A stretch of 64,000 nt of DNA from Cellulomonas sp. SLBN-39 (GTDB lineage Bacteria; Actinomycetota; Actinomycetes; Actinomycetales; Cellulomonadaceae). The notes below the pieces were generated by a model. It did not search any database and was not told the origin of the DNA. It saw only the letters and a program-made list of their open reading frames with translations. A program made the translations under genes and the position numbers. Of the stretch, positions 40,403 to 49,700 are shown piece by piece. Position 1 is the stretch's first letter, and every line of letters starts with the position of its first letter. The DNA lies in NCBI RefSeq assembly GCF_006715865.1, contig NZ_VFOA01000001.1:2976001-3040000 (forward strand), given 5' to 3'.

Positions 40403-42931
40403 GTGCGTATCGTGCAGGTCACCGCCCACTACCCGCCCGACGTGGTCAGCGGGGGGACGTTGGTGCCCCAGCGTCTCGCGCACCGGATGCGGCGGCTCGG
40501 GCACGACGTGCGTGTCTACGCGGGCAACGTCCGCGGCGGACGTGCCCCCCTGACCTCGTGGGACGACGTCGACGAGCACGGCACGCCGGTCCGCTGGGTC
40601 TCCACGACACCGTTCACCGCGTGGTCGGACCCGAAGAACTCGATCAACCCGGGCGTGACGGAGGACTTCCGTGCCTGGCTCGCCGCGGAGCCGGCCGACG
40701 TGGTGCACCTGCACTCCCTGCAGACGCTGGGCGCGGAGCTCGTCACCGTGGCCGCGCGCAGCGGCGCCCGCGTCGTGGTGACCATGCACGACTTCTGGTG
40801 GTCCTGCGCCAGGCAGTTCCTCGTCGCTCCCGACATGCGACCGTGCAGCCTCGCCGTCGAGGCCGGCGGCTGCCCGTGCGCGGTGGACCACGGCTGGCTC
40901 GTGGAGCGCAACCGTGCCCTGGGCCGTCACCTCGCCGACGCCGACCTGGTGCTGGTCCCCTCGGCCAGCGCGGCGCGGGTCATGGTCGCCAACGGCGTCG
41001 ACGAGACGCGTGTGATGGTCGACGAGAACGGGCTGCCCGCCCTGCCCGAGGCCGCACCCCGCGAGGAGGCCGAGGGCGACGTGAGGCTGCTGTTCGCCGG
41101 CGGCGCCGACCCCATGAAGGGCCTCGGCGTCCTGCTGCCCGCGCTGCGCGGTCTGCGTGGCACGCCCGGGTGGACCGCCGACCTCTACGGCGTCGACCCA
41201 GCCTCGCTGGGCGACCTGCGGGGCGACGCCCGCGTCCGTGCCCGTCCGGGGTACCGGCCTGCCGAGCTCGCCACGGTCCTGGCGTCGCACGACGTGCTCG
41301 TCCTGGCCTCCGTGATGCGTGAGTCCCACTCCATCCTCACCCGCGAGGCGCTCGGTGCCGGCCTCGCGGTCGTCTGCACGGACACGCTGGGGCCGGAGGA
41401 GGTCGTCGAGGACGGGCGCAACGGTCTGGTCGTGCCCGCTGCGGACCCTGAGGCGCTCGGTGCCGCCCTGCGCCGCCTGGTGCTCGACCCCGCGCTGGTG
41501 CGCCGCATGCAGGCCGAGGCCCCCGCGGTCCGCGTGCGTGGGCTCGACGACCAGGTCGCCGGTCTCGTCGGCACGTACGAGCGCCTGGTCGAGGGTCCGA
41601 CCCTGCCCGACCGGACGGTCGACGCCGCGCAGGACACCCTGCTGCGTCGCGTCCTGTTCGTCGTCGGGATCCAGGGTGCCCCGCTGCGGTACCGGGTCCA
41701 CCTGCCCGCCGAGGGGCTGCGCTCCGCCGGCGTGCACACCGACGTCCGCCACTACCGGGACCCCGAGGTGCTCGAGCTCGCGCAGCAGGCCGACGCGGTG
41801 GTCGTGTACCGGGTGCCCGCCACCGTGCAGGTGCTGCAGATGATCGACGCGGTGCACGCACGTGACCGCGTCGTGCCCGTGCTGTACGACATCGACGACC
41901 TCATCGTCGACCCGGGTCTGCGGGGTCAGGTGCACGGTCTCGACGGCATGGACGACGCCGAGGTCGACCTCTGGTGGCGCGGCGTGGCCCGGTACCGCAC
42001 GACGCTGGAGGCCTGCGACGGGTACGTGGGGAGCACCGCGATCCTCTGCGAACGGGTCGGGGCCCTCACGGGGCTGCCCACGTTCCGGTTCGCGAACGGC
42101 GTCGGCAGCGCCCTCGGCGCGCTGAGCGAGCGGGCGCTCGCCCTGCCCCGGGACCCGGGACCGCTGAGGATCGGCTACTTCTCCGGGACGACGACCCACG
42201 ACGCCGACTGGGCGGCCGTGGAGCCCGCGGTGCTCGAGGTGATGCGCGACCGCCCCGACGTGGAGCTGTGGCTCGGCGGGCACCTGGGCACCGGACCCGC
42301 GCTGGACGAGGTCGCGGACCGGGTCCGGCGGCTGCCGATGCTGCCGTGGACGGAGCTGCCGGCACGGCTGCGACAGGTCGACGTGAACCTGGCGCCGCTC
42401 GTGGGCGACAGCGTGTTCAACGAGTCCAAGTCGGCGATCAAGTGGCTCGAGGCCGCGCTCGTCGAGACCCCGACGGTCGCCTCGCCGACCGAGCCGTTCC
42501 GCGAGGCCGTCGAGCACGGCAGGACGGGCCGGCTGGCCGCCGACCACGCCTCGTGGGTCGAGGCGCTGGCCGAGCTCCTCGACGACGCCGAGGTCAGGGC
42601 GCGGACCGGTCGCCTGGCCCGGCGTGAGGCCCTGCTGCGCTGGTCGCCGGCCCGGCAGGGGCAGGAGTACCGGCGTCTGCTGCTCGAGGCGCACGCCGGG
42701 CTCCTCCTGCGCGACGCGCCGAGGACGACCACGTGGCAGCCCGTCGCCGACGACGAGCCCTGGAGCGCCGCCGACGCGTGGGTGGAGAGCTACCCCCCGG
42801 ACGACGGGACGCGGCCCGCCGGGCCGTGGCGCCTGCGCTGGGAGGCCGCACGTCGTGTGCACGAGGCCGAAGGTGTCGGTGGCGTCGCCCGCAGGGTCGC
42901 GGGCAAGGTGGGGCGCCGCGTGCGCGGCTGA
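40403..42931 (+). CDS. Two-domain GT4-GT4 fusion glycosyltransferase
   Basis: 842 residues. Residues 1-395 form a complete GT4: IVQVTAHYPPDVVSGGTLVP, VVTMHDFWWSC, LLFAGGADPMKGLGVLLPAL and ESHSILTREALGAGL. Residues ~410-770 hold a second GT-B unit: VLFVVGIQGAPLRYRVHLPA, VPVLYDIDDLIVDP, LRIGYFSGTTTHDADWAAVE and FNESKSAIKWLEAALVETP. The last ~70 residues are basic. One polypeptide may add two sugars in sequence. Leaderless GTG. Confidence 0.87.
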   Translation: MRIVQVTAHYPPDVVSGGTLVPQRLAHRMRRLGHDVRVYAGNVRGGRAPLTSWDDVDEHGTPVRWVSTTPFTAWSDPKNSINPGVTEDFRAWLAAEPADVVHLHSLQTLGAELVTVAARSGARVVVTMHDFWWSCARQFLVAPDMRPCSLAVEAGGCPCAVDHGWLVERNRALGRHLADADLVLVPSASAARVMVANGVDETRVMVDENGLPALPEAAPREEAEGDVRLLFAGGADPMKGLGVLLPALRGLRGTPGWTADLYGVDPASLGDLRGDARVRARPGYRPAELATVLASHDVLVLASVMRESHSILTREALGAGLAVVCTDTLGPEEVVEDGRNGLVVPAADPEALGAALRRLVLDPALVRRMQAEAPAVRVRGLDDQVAGLVGTYERLVEGPTLPDRTVDAAQDTLLRRVLFVVGIQGAPLRYRVHLPAEGLRSAGVHTDVRHYRDPEVLELAQQADAVVVYRVPATVQVLQMIDAVHARDRVVPVLYDIDDLIVDPGLRGQVHGLDGMDDAEVDLWWRGVARYRTTLEACDGYVGSTAILCERVGALTGLPTFRFANGVGSALGALSERALALPRDPGPLRIGYFSGTTTHDADWAAVEPAVLEVMRDRPDVELWLGGHLGTGPALDEVADRVRRLPMLPWTELPARLRQVDVNLAPLVGDSVFNESKSAIKWLEAALVETPTVASPTEPFREAVEHGRTGRLAADHASWVEALAELLDDAEVRARTGRLARREALLRWSPARQGQEYRRLLLEAHAGLLLRDAPRTTTWQPVADDEPWSAADAWVESYPPDDGTRPAGPWRLRWEAARRVHEAEGVGGVARRVAGKVGRRVRG

Positions 42932-42954
42932 CACGCCGCGGGGGCGCGCGGGAC

Positions 42955-42996
42955 GGACCGGGGTGATCCGGGCGGCCTGCGTGCCGCGACCGGTCC
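42955..42996 (+). terminator. Possible terminator after the GT fusion
   Basis: GGACCGG/CCGGTCC arms enclose an inner GCGGC-N6-GCCGC hairpin, about 25 nt after the stop. Confidence 0.45.
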
Positions 42997-43014
42997 GCCC
43001 GCTCCGGGCCGACC

Positions 43015-43020
43015 TACAGT
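43015..43020 (+). promoter_or_regulatory. -10 box (TACAGT) of the SpoIID-domain gene
   Basis: TACAGT with a predicted leader of about 24 nt containing GAGAGG (43037-43042) before the ATG at 43051. Confidence 0.5.
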
Positions 43021-43050
43021 GGACGCAGCCCCCACCGAGAGGTCCGTCCC

Positions 43051-45726
43051 ATGCGTGCCGTCCGCCGTGCCGTCGCCGGCCTGACCGCTGTGGTGCTCGC
43101 CGCCACGGGTCTGGCCCTCACCGCCGCACCGGCGTCCGCCGCGGAGTCCTACTCCGTCCCGTCGTCCGGGACGTGGACGGTCGACGGGCGCGGCTACGGT
43201 CACGGCCGGGGGCTGTCGCAGTGGGGCGCCCAGGGAGCCGCGGCGCAGGGTGTCGGGTACCGGGACATCCTCGCCTTCTACTACCCCGGGACGACCGCGA
43301 CGACGCAGGCGGCGACGAGCCTGCGCGTCGGGCTCGCCGCACACACCCCCGCTGCCACCGTCACGCTGTGGAACCCGCCCGGCCGGACCTTCACGGTCAG
43401 CGGCGTGCGCACCGACGACGGCACGAACGCGCAGGTCTCGCTGGTGCAGGCCGCCCGCCGCTTCACGGTCACGGTGTCGGGGAGCACGGTCACGGTGCGC
43501 CGGCAGAAGACCCTCAACGGGCCGTGGGAGTCGCCGTTGGTCTTCCGCGGGACGACGACGTTCGCCACCGCCGACGGTGTCGTCGTCGCGCCGTCGACCG
43601 GCAGCACCTCCGGCACGTGGTACCGCGGCGCGGTCGAGGTCCGCCCCACCACAGGCTCGGCGTTCGACGTCACCAACGTCGTGCCGACCGAGGCCTACCT
43701 GCGCGGCGTCGTGCCCCGGGAGGTCCCGGCGTCCTGGGACGTCGACGCCCTGCGAGCGCAAGCCGTCGCCGCTCGGTCCTACGCCCTGTGGAAGAAGGCG
43801 CACCGGGGCTCCTCGGCCATCGACATCTGCGACACCACCGCGTGCCAGGTCTACGGCGGCGCCGGCACGATCACCGCTGCCGGCGCGGTCACGAGCCGCG
43901 AGCACAGCCGTACGGACGGTGCGATCGCGGACACCGCGCGGGAGGTGCGTACCTTCGCCGGCGCCGTCGCCTTCACCGAGTTCTCGTCGTCGAACGGCGG
44001 GTGGACGCGTGCCGGTTCGGTGCCCTACCAGGTCGCGAAGGCCGACCCCTGGACGGGGACCGCCCCGGGTGACCCGGTGACCACGTGGACGGCCCAGCTG
44101 GCCGTCTCCACGGTCCAGGCGTCGTGCCCGGGAAGCGGAGGGCGCCTGCAGCGGCTCGAGGTGCTCGGACGGGACGGCCGCGGGGCGCTGGGCGGACGCG
44201 TCACGCAGGTCCGCCTGGTCTGCTCGACCGGGACCGCCGACATCACGAACCCCGCCTTCGGTCTGCGCTCCACGTGGTGGCTGCCCCGCACCGCCGCCCC
44301 CACCCTGACGGGGCTGCGCCAGTCGACGACGTCGGTCGCGAGCGGCGGTTCCGTCTCCGTCTCGGCGGTGCCGAACGTCTCCATGAGCTGGGTCCTGACG
44401 GTCGTCGACGCGCGCACCGGGCGGATCGCTGCCACCCGCACCGGAACCGCTGCGGCCGGTTCACGGTTCACGGCCGCGTGGAACGCCCGCACCGACGCGG
44501 GGGCGGTCGTCGGCGCCGGACCGTACCGGATGAGCTTGCGCGGCACCGACGCGGCAGGTCGCCGCACGTCGACGCTCAGCGCGACGGTCGAGGTCGGGCG
44601 GGCGGCGGACCCGCCGACGGTCGCCCCCGTGCCTCTGGTCCCTGACGCGGGCCTGGTCCCCGTGGCGCCGACGCGTCTGCTGGACACGCGCACCACGTTC
44701 GGGTCCCTCGGCGCCGGTCAGCGCGTCGACGTGGCCGTCACCGGCCGTGCGGGCGTGCCGTCCAGCGGCGTGACCGCGGTGGTCCTCAACATCACTGCGG
44801 TCCACGCCAGCCGGGACACCCACCTGCGCGTGTGGCCCGCCGGTGCGCCCATGCCCGACGCGTCGGTGCTCAACACGGGCGCCGGGCGGACGCAGGCGGC
44901 GACGGTGACGGTCGCGGTCGGCGGGTCGGGTCGGGTCAGCACGTACAACGCCGCGGGAACCGTGCACCAGATCGTCGACGTCCTCGGCTACTACACGACG
45001 TCCGGCGCCTCGGCCGCGCTGCACAGCTCCGCGCCGGTCCGGGCGTACGACTCGCGGACGGCGAGGACCACCCCGGTCCCCGCCGGCGGTACCGTCTCCG
45101 TCGACGTCGCGTCCGCCCTCGGCGTCCCTGCAGCCGGCCTCTCCGCCGTGGCGGTCAACGTCACGACGACCCGGGCGTCCGGGCAGGGGTACGTCGTGGC
45201 CTACGGCTCGGGGACCCGCCCCGCCGTCTCCACGGTCAACCTCGACCCGGGCCGGGACGTCGCCAACCGCACGGTCGTCCCCGTGGTCGGCGGCAAGATC
45301 ACCGTCGCGGTCGTCGGCGCTCCCACGCACGTCGTGGTCGACATCTCGGCGTGGTTCGGGGCACCAGGTGCTGCGGGTGGGGCCCGGTTCACGCCCGTCC
45401 AGCCCGTCCGCCTCCTCGACACGCGCACCGCCACGCCCGTCGGCGCGGGCCGACGCGTCGACGTCGCGACGTCCTCCGCCGTGCCGAGCAGTGCGGTCGC
45501 TGTCGTCGGGTCGCTCGTGGCCGTCTCGCAGACGGCCTCGACGACGCACCTGCGGGCCTACGCGACAGGTTCTGCGCTGCCGCCCACGTCGGACCTCAAC
45601 GCGGCGCGTGGGCGCACGCAGGCGAACGGCGTGGTCGTCACCACGGGAACGGGCGGCAGGGTTGCCGTGTACAACCACTCCGGCAGCACGCACGTCATCC
45701 TCGACGTGACCGGCTACTTCGACTGA
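43051..45726 (+). CDS. Secreted SpoIID/LytB-domain protein with triple C-terminal repeat
   Basis: 891 residues. Signal peptide to about residue 31 (APASAAES). The SpoIID/LytB domain starts at VDGRGYGHGRGLSQWGAQGA and includes VVPTEAYLRGVVPREVPASW, LRAQAVAARSYALW, DICDTTACQVYGG and FTEFSSSNGGWT. SpoIID of sporulating bacteria is a lytic transglycosylase acting on peptide-stripped glycan; the catalytic Glu and the Cys region appear kept. A FlgD-like Ig domain (WVLTVVDARTGRIAATR) and three ~115-residue repeats follow, matching the tail of the amidase at 31278. Confidence 0.92.
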   Translation: MRAVRRAVAGLTAVVLAATGLALTAAPASAAESYSVPSSGTWTVDGRGYGHGRGLSQWGAQGAAAQGVGYRDILAFYYPGTTATTQAATSLRVGLAAHTPAATVTLWNPPGRTFTVSGVRTDDGTNAQVSLVQAARRFTVTVSGSTVTVRRQKTLNGPWESPLVFRGTTTFATADGVVVAPSTGSTSGTWYRGAVEVRPTTGSAFDVTNVVPTEAYLRGVVPREVPASWDVDALRAQAVAARSYALWKKAHRGSSAIDICDTTACQVYGGAGTITAAGAVTSREHSRTDGAIADTAREVRTFAGAVAFTEFSSSNGGWTRAGSVPYQVAKADPWTGTAPGDPVTTWTAQLAVSTVQASCPGSGGRLQRLEVLGRDGRGALGGRVTQVRLVCSTGTADITNPAFGLRSTWWLPRTAAPTLTGLRQSTTSVASGGSVSVSAVPNVSMSWVLTVVDARTGRIAATRTGTAAAGSRFTAAWNARTDAGAVVGAGPYRMSLRGTDAAGRRTSTLSATVEVGRAADPPTVAPVPLVPDAGLVPVAPTRLLDTRTTFGSLGAGQRVDVAVTGRAGVPSSGVTAVVLNITAVHASRDTHLRVWPAGAPMPDASVLNTGAGRTQAATVTVAVGGSGRVSTYNAAGTVHQIVDVLGYYTTSGASAALHSSAPVRAYDSRTARTTPVPAGGTVSVDVASALGVPAAGLSAVAVNVTTTRASGQGYVVAYGSGTRPAVSTVNLDPGRDVANRTVVPVVGGKITVAVVGAPTHVVVDISAWFGAPGAAGGARFTPVQPVRLLDTRTATPVGAGRRVDVATSSAVPSSAVAVVGSLVAVSQTASTTHLRAYATGSALPPTSDLNAARGRTQANGVVVTTGTGGRVAVYNHSGSTHVILDVTGYFD
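44651..45723 (+). repeat. Three tandem ~115-residue C-terminal repeats in the SpoIID protein
   Basis: Units about 44651-44996, 45023-45360 and 45386-45723. They begin TRLLDTR, VRAYDSR and VRLLDTR, and end DVLGYYTT, DISAWFGA and DVTGYFD. Same repeat family as in the amidase. Confidence 0.75.
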
Positions 45727-47309
45727 CCCTCCGCCGCGCGCACCGGCCGGGGTGCGTCGTGGCCGTCGCCCGCAGCCGCGGTGCGTGCGGCCACGACCAC
45801 CGGTCCGACCAGCGCGGCCCCCAGCGTGAGCGTCCCGACGAGCCCGAGGCCCAGGACGACCGCCTGGCTGACGGGGGGGATCCAGCCGACGTCGTCGATG
45901 CGCAGCGGCAGGGCCGCGAACCGTGCGTAGACCGACTCGACGCCGTACATGTACCGCCAGAGGAACCACGACAGCGCGCCGAGCTGCACGGTGAGGAACC
46001 AGGCCGACGAGACGACGACCGTGCGCCGCAGGGTCGTGGCCGACAGGCTCGCCCCCTGCATCGACGGGACCGCGAGCACCAGGCCGGCGGCGACGGCCGG
46101 CAGCAGGTAGCGGCCCTGCCAGCCGAAGGCGGTCAGCATCGAGTACGCGGCGACCACGGCTGCGGACAGCCCCAGGAAGCCCCAGGCGTCGCGCAGCCGC
46201 GTCGATGCCCTGGCCGACCCCGTCACCAGGAGCGTGACCGCGACGACGGTGACGCCGACCCACCCCACCACCGCCAGGTCCGGCAGCGTGGTGTCCCACC
46301 CGATCCAGCCGACCATCTGCCGCACCAGGTCGCCGAACTTCAGCAGGACGAGGAGGGTGCGCACGTCGACGGGGATGGTGCCCCAGTCGACCGAGTCGTC
46401 CTCCTCGCCGATGACGCGCGTCTGCGTCGCCCACCCGAGCCATGCCACGGCGGCCACGAGGGACGCACCGGCCGCGACGACCGCCCAGCGGTGCCGCTGC
46501 CACAGCCCGCCGAGCGGTCCGCCGGGGAGCAGCAGCACCCCGACGAGCAGGAACGCCCACACGAGGCTCAGCGGGCGGGTCCACGTGAGTGCGACCAGCG
46601 CGAGGAGCAGCGCGGTCACGGTGGGCGTGCGCACGGCCGCCGCCCCCGCGTGGTCGTGCCGCACCGCCACCACGAGGGCCGCGCCCAGCACCGCAGCGCC
46701 GACCTCGAACCCGTTGGGGTTGACCGACGAGGCGAGGGACAGCATCACGGGCGTGAGCCCGGCGAGGACGGCGACGGCCGCACCCGCGTGCCAGCCCCGG
46801 CGAGCCAGCACCAGCGCGGCGCCCGCGACCATGCCGAGGCTCAGGACGCCCGAGACGAACCGGGCGAGCAGCAGCGTGTGGTGGCCCGACAGGCCGACCT
46901 CCAGACCGACGCGCAGCACCGTCCCGACGACGCCGTAGTACAGCGGGGGGTAACGGGTCATGTAGGTCGGACGATCGACCTCGTCCTGCGGGTGCAGCGA
47001 CGACTCCCACCCGCATCCCGGAGACGCGCTCGGGTCACCCTGGTAGCACGTCCGGTTCTCGTACTCGAGGAGGCTGGTCGGCATGCGCACGTGCACGACC
47101 GACGCACCGTTCTCGTCGACGACGACACGCTCGTTGCCCGGCAGCACCTGCCCGGTCGCCACCCCCCAGGCGTACTCGACGTGCGCGGGTTCGTCGGGGG
47201 TGCCGCCGACCGGTGACGCCATCGCCCACGCGGCGGCCAGGCCGACCACGGCCAGGGCGAGACCGAGCGGGGCGAGCCGGCCACGGACGCGGCGGCTGAG
47301 AGAAGGCAT
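45714..47309 (-). CDS. DUF2142-like polytopic membrane protein (probable GT-C)
   Basis: 531 residues with about 12 hydrophobic segments. An N-terminal anchor (PLGLALAVVGLAAAWAMA) is followed by GGTPDEPAHVEYAWGVATG, the acidic first-loop motif typical of DUF2142 and GT-C enzymes, then YMTRYPPLYYGVVG. The ATG at 47309 is chosen because GGAG (47316-47319) lies 6 nt upstream; the longer start at 47363 would overlap the -10 box. Likely moves or adds polyprenyl-linked sugars outside the membrane. Its 3' end overlaps the convergent SpoIID gene by 13 nt. Confidence 0.78.
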   Translation of the reverse strand: MPSLSRRVRGRLAPLGLALAVVGLAAAWAMASPVGGTPDEPAHVEYAWGVATGQVLPGNERVVVDENGASVVHVRMPTSLLEYENRTCYQGDPSASPGCGWESSLHPQDEVDRPTYMTRYPPLYYGVVGTVLRVGLEVGLSGHHTLLLARFVSGVLSLGMVAGAALVLARRGWHAGAAVAVLAGLTPVMLSLASSVNPNGFEVGAAVLGAALVVAVRHDHAGAAAVRTPTVTALLLALVALTWTRPLSLVWAFLLVGVLLLPGGPLGGLWQRHRWAVVAAGASLVAAVAWLGWATQTRVIGEEDDSVDWGTIPVDVRTLLVLLKFGDLVRQMVGWIGWDTTLPDLAVVGWVGVTVVAVTLLVTGSARASTRLRDAWGFLGLSAAVVAAYSMLTAFGWQGRYLLPAVAAGLVLAVPSMQGASLSATTLRRTVVVSSAWFLTVQLGALSWFLWRYMYGVESVYARFAALPLRIDDVGWIPPVSQAVVLGLGLVGTLTLGAALVGPVVVAARTAAAGDGHDAPRPVRAAEGQSK

Positions 47310-47335
47310 CGAGGGCTCCAAGGAGGGTCGGGCAC

Positions 47336-47361
47336 GCGCGAGGGCCGCGTGGCCCTCGCGC
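47336..47361 (-). other. Perfect 11-bp hairpin in the 5' leader
   Basis: GCGCGAGGGCC/GGCCCTCGCGC with a 4-nt loop, starting directly after the minus-strand -10 box and ending about 25 nt before the ATG at 47309. Confidence 0.55.
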
Positions 47362-47367
47362 ATGCTA
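47362..47367 (-). promoter_or_regulatory. -10 box (TAGCAT) overlapping the upstream stop codon
   Basis: The TAG is also the stop codon of the upstream membrane-protein gene; TAGCAT gives an internal operon promoter. Confidence 0.45.
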
Positions 47368-48783
47368 GTCGCCGGCGACCTGCGGGACAGCGGGCCGCCC
47401 GCCGACGCGGCACAGCCGCGCGTGCAGGGCCACCGTCACCGTGAGCGCGACGATCGCGGCCGACGCGGCGACCAGGGCGACGCCGGGATGGACCAGCGGG
47501 TCCGAGGGCGGGGAGAGCAGGGCACGGCGCACCCGGACGACGTTCTCGACGGAGGCCGCGGCCGCCCAGGCGCCCAGCAGCCACGGCGCGGCCCGCCGCG
47601 ACCAGGTCAGCCCGGCACCCACCGCGAGGCCGACCGGCAGGAGCAGCGGCATCAGGTACCGGGCGTTGAGACCTCCGCCGCCCGCGGCGTAGAGCACCTG
47701 CATCCCCAGGACCGCCACCACGGGGCCGCCCAGCGCCACGAGGACGGCCAGGTGCTCCCGCGCCCGCGGCACCTCCCGGCGTGCGACGACCGCCAGGCCG
47801 ACGAGCGCCAGCGCCACCGGCACCACGAGCAGCACGGTCGTGGTCGTCCCGCGGGGCAGCACGTCGTGGCTGTGCAGCGACCAGAGCGCGCGCCACGAGC
47901 CGACGTCGGTGAGCACGTCCGTCCAGGGACGGCTCACCCGGTCGAGGTGCTCGGCAGCCCACTCGGGGTGCCCGCCGAGGACGTCGCCGGTGAGCCGGAC
48001 GTTGCGCCACCAGAACCACGACGACGGCAGCACCGCCACGACGAGCGTCGCGGCAGCGGCGGCGGACGTGGTCAGCACGGCACGCCAGCCGCGCGACCGC
48101 ACGACGGCGTCGATGACGAGGGCGGCCAGGCACGCGGCGATCACCACGACGAGCGCAGCGCGGGTCAGCAGGGCCGCGGCGCAGGCGGCAGCGAGGAGGG
48201 CCCAGCGGGCGCGTGACCCGCCGTGGCGCAGCAGGGCGACCGTCGCACCCATGACGAGGGTCGCGGTCGCCGCGGCCAGCAGGTCGTTGTAGACGGCGCC
48301 GCCGACCCGGGCCACCCAGGCGCTCGCCGCCACGACGACGGCCGCCGCGACCCGTAGGCGCGGGGTCCGCGGCGCGACCTGGGCCGCGGCCCAGGCGACG
48401 ACGAGCACGAGCGCGGCGGCGAGCAGCGCGTTCAGGGCACGGCCGGCGTACGCGGCGAGGACCGGGCGGCCGAGGTCGACGAGCGGTCCGACGACGGGTG
48501 CCTGCAGGAGGTAGTACAGGGGCGGGTGCTGCGCGACCCACTGCACAGGGGGCGCGTACCCCACGGGGGGCTGGACGACCAGGCCCTCTTCGAACACCGG
48601 CAGCCCGCCGGTCCACACCTGGTACGCGTAGTCGAGGTGCGCTGCCTCGTCGCCGGAGGAGAACGCGGGCGACAGCGCGGCGTGCGTGGCGGCCGACGCC
48701 GTTGCCGCGGCGGCCGCGGCGGCGACCGCGAGGCGCGTGAGCCGGACGGGGTCCCGGTACCACCGCACGGGCGCGCCGGTCAC
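47365..48783 (-). CDS. Polytopic membrane protein, DUF2142/GT-C-like
   Basis: 472 residues, about 11 hydrophobic segments. After the first helix comes FSSGDEAAHLDYAYQVWTGG, an acidic loop placed like that of the next gene, and VAQHPPLYYLLQAP. Late segment YAAGGGGLNARYLMPLLLPV resembles the polyprenol-binding end of GT-C enzymes. GTG overlaps the rhamnosyltransferase stop (GTGA). Probably a paralogue of the protein at 45714 with a related role. Confidence 0.75.
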   Translation of the reverse strand: MTGAPVRWYRDPVRLTRLAVAAAAAAATASAATHAALSPAFSSGDEAAHLDYAYQVWTGGLPVFEEGLVVQPPVGYAPPVQWVAQHPPLYYLLQAPVVGPLVDLGRPVLAAYAGRALNALLAAALVLVVAWAAAQVAPRTPRLRVAAAVVVAASAWVARVGGAVYNDLLAAATATLVMGATVALLRHGGSRARWALLAAACAAALLTRAALVVVIAACLAALVIDAVVRSRGWRAVLTTSAAAAATLVVAVLPSSWFWWRNVRLTGDVLGGHPEWAAEHLDRVSRPWTDVLTDVGSWRALWSLHSHDVLPRGTTTTVLLVVPVALALVGLAVVARREVPRAREHLAVLVALGGPVVAVLGMQVLYAAGGGGLNARYLMPLLLPVGLAVGAGLTWSRRAAPWLLGAWAAAASVENVVRVRRALLSPPSDPLVHPGVALVAASAAIVALTVTVALHARLCRVGGRPAVPQVAGD

Positions 48784-49700
48784 GGCGCCACCGGTCCCGT
48801 CCGGCCGCGCAGGCCGTCGCGGAGGCCTCGCAGGGCGAGCTGCAGACGGTTGCGTCGTCCCGGCACCAGGAGCGTGTTGAACGCGACGTACTTGCCCAGC
48901 CACACGACGTACCCGACGTCCCACCGCCAGCCCATGAGTCGCGACCGCACGAGGAGCAGCGTGTTGCGGGTCAGGTAGTAGACGCGCACCGGCGGGTGGA
49001 CGTGGATCTCCTGCCGCCGCCCCGGCAGCCGCACGACGGCGTCGCCGAGCTGGTGGGCGAGGTGGGCGTCGGCGACCGCGTGCAGGGTCCGCCCGGCGGC
49101 TCGGGCCCGCAGCCCCCACTCCAGGTCGACGTGGTCGATGAACCACTCCGACCGCATCGCGCCGACCTCGTCGAGGGCCTCCACGGGGATCAGGGTCCCG
49201 GACGCGAGGAGGAACGCCACCGGCAGCAGCCCGTCCTCGTCCGGGAGGCCGCGCGTGCGCCGTGGGCCCCAGGTGCGGGCCTCGTACACCATGACGTCCC
49301 CGTCGCCGCGGTCCTCGGCGACCATCGGGCCGACGGCGCCGACGCGCTCGCCGCGCGCCGCGGCCCGGGCGGCGCCCGCCAGCAGGCGCTCGACCATGTC
49401 GGGCGCGGGGTCGCTGTCCTGGTCGGAGAGGAGCACGTGCGTCGCCCCGCAGCCCCGCGCCCGGCCGATGCCGACGTTCTGGGCCTCGGCGATCCCTGCG
49501 TTGCGCCCGAGCGGCACGAGCTCGGCGCCGACCTCGTCGCACGTCGCACGCAGCGCCTGCGCGTTCTGCCCCTCGGTGCCGTTGTCGACGACGACGCACC
49601 GGTCCACCTGCGCGGCGAGCGCGGCGAGGAGGCGGCCGGTGCGGGCGACGTCGGGGTGGTACGTCACCACGACCGCGACGACGCAGGTCCCGGCGGTCAC
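48780..49700 (-). CDS. GT2 rhamnosyltransferase-like
   Basis: 306 residues. The GT-A domain resembles rhamnosyltransferases of the RfbF/WbbL group: VAVVVTYHPDVARTGRLLAA, VVVDNGTEGQNAQALRA, LVPLGRNAGIAEAQNVGIGR, VLLSDQDSDPAPDMVE, FIDHVDLEWGLRARAAG and VYYLTRNTLLLV. GTG start, coupled to rfbC upstream and to the membrane protein downstream by GTGA. The rfbC link supports dTDP-rhamnose as donor. Confidence 0.88.
   Translation of the reverse strand: MTAGTCVVAVVVTYHPDVARTGRLLAALAAQVDRCVVVDNGTEGQNAQALRATCDEVGAELVPLGRNAGIAEAQNVGIGRARGCGATHVLLSDQDSDPAPDMVERLLAGAARAAARGERVGAVGPMVAEDRGDGDVMVYEARTWGPRRTRGLPDEDGLLPVAFLLASGTLIPVEALDEVGAMRSEWFIDHVDLEWGLRARAAGRTLHAVADAHLAHQLGDAVVRLPGRRQEIHVHPPVRVYYLTRNTLLLVRSRLMGWRWDVGYVVWLGKYVAFNTLLVPGRRNRLQLALRGLRDGLRGRTGPVAP

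Noticed and set aside
44461..47016. 851-codon open frame on the minus strand
   Set aside because: Arg/Gly/Ala-rich shadow running opposite the SpoIID gene and in another frame of a membrane-protein gene; no domain or ribosome site.
47310..47363. ATG at 47363 as the start of the DUF2142-like gene
   Set aside because: It would begin inside the -10 box and translate the hairpin; the ATG at 47309 has a proper ribosome site.
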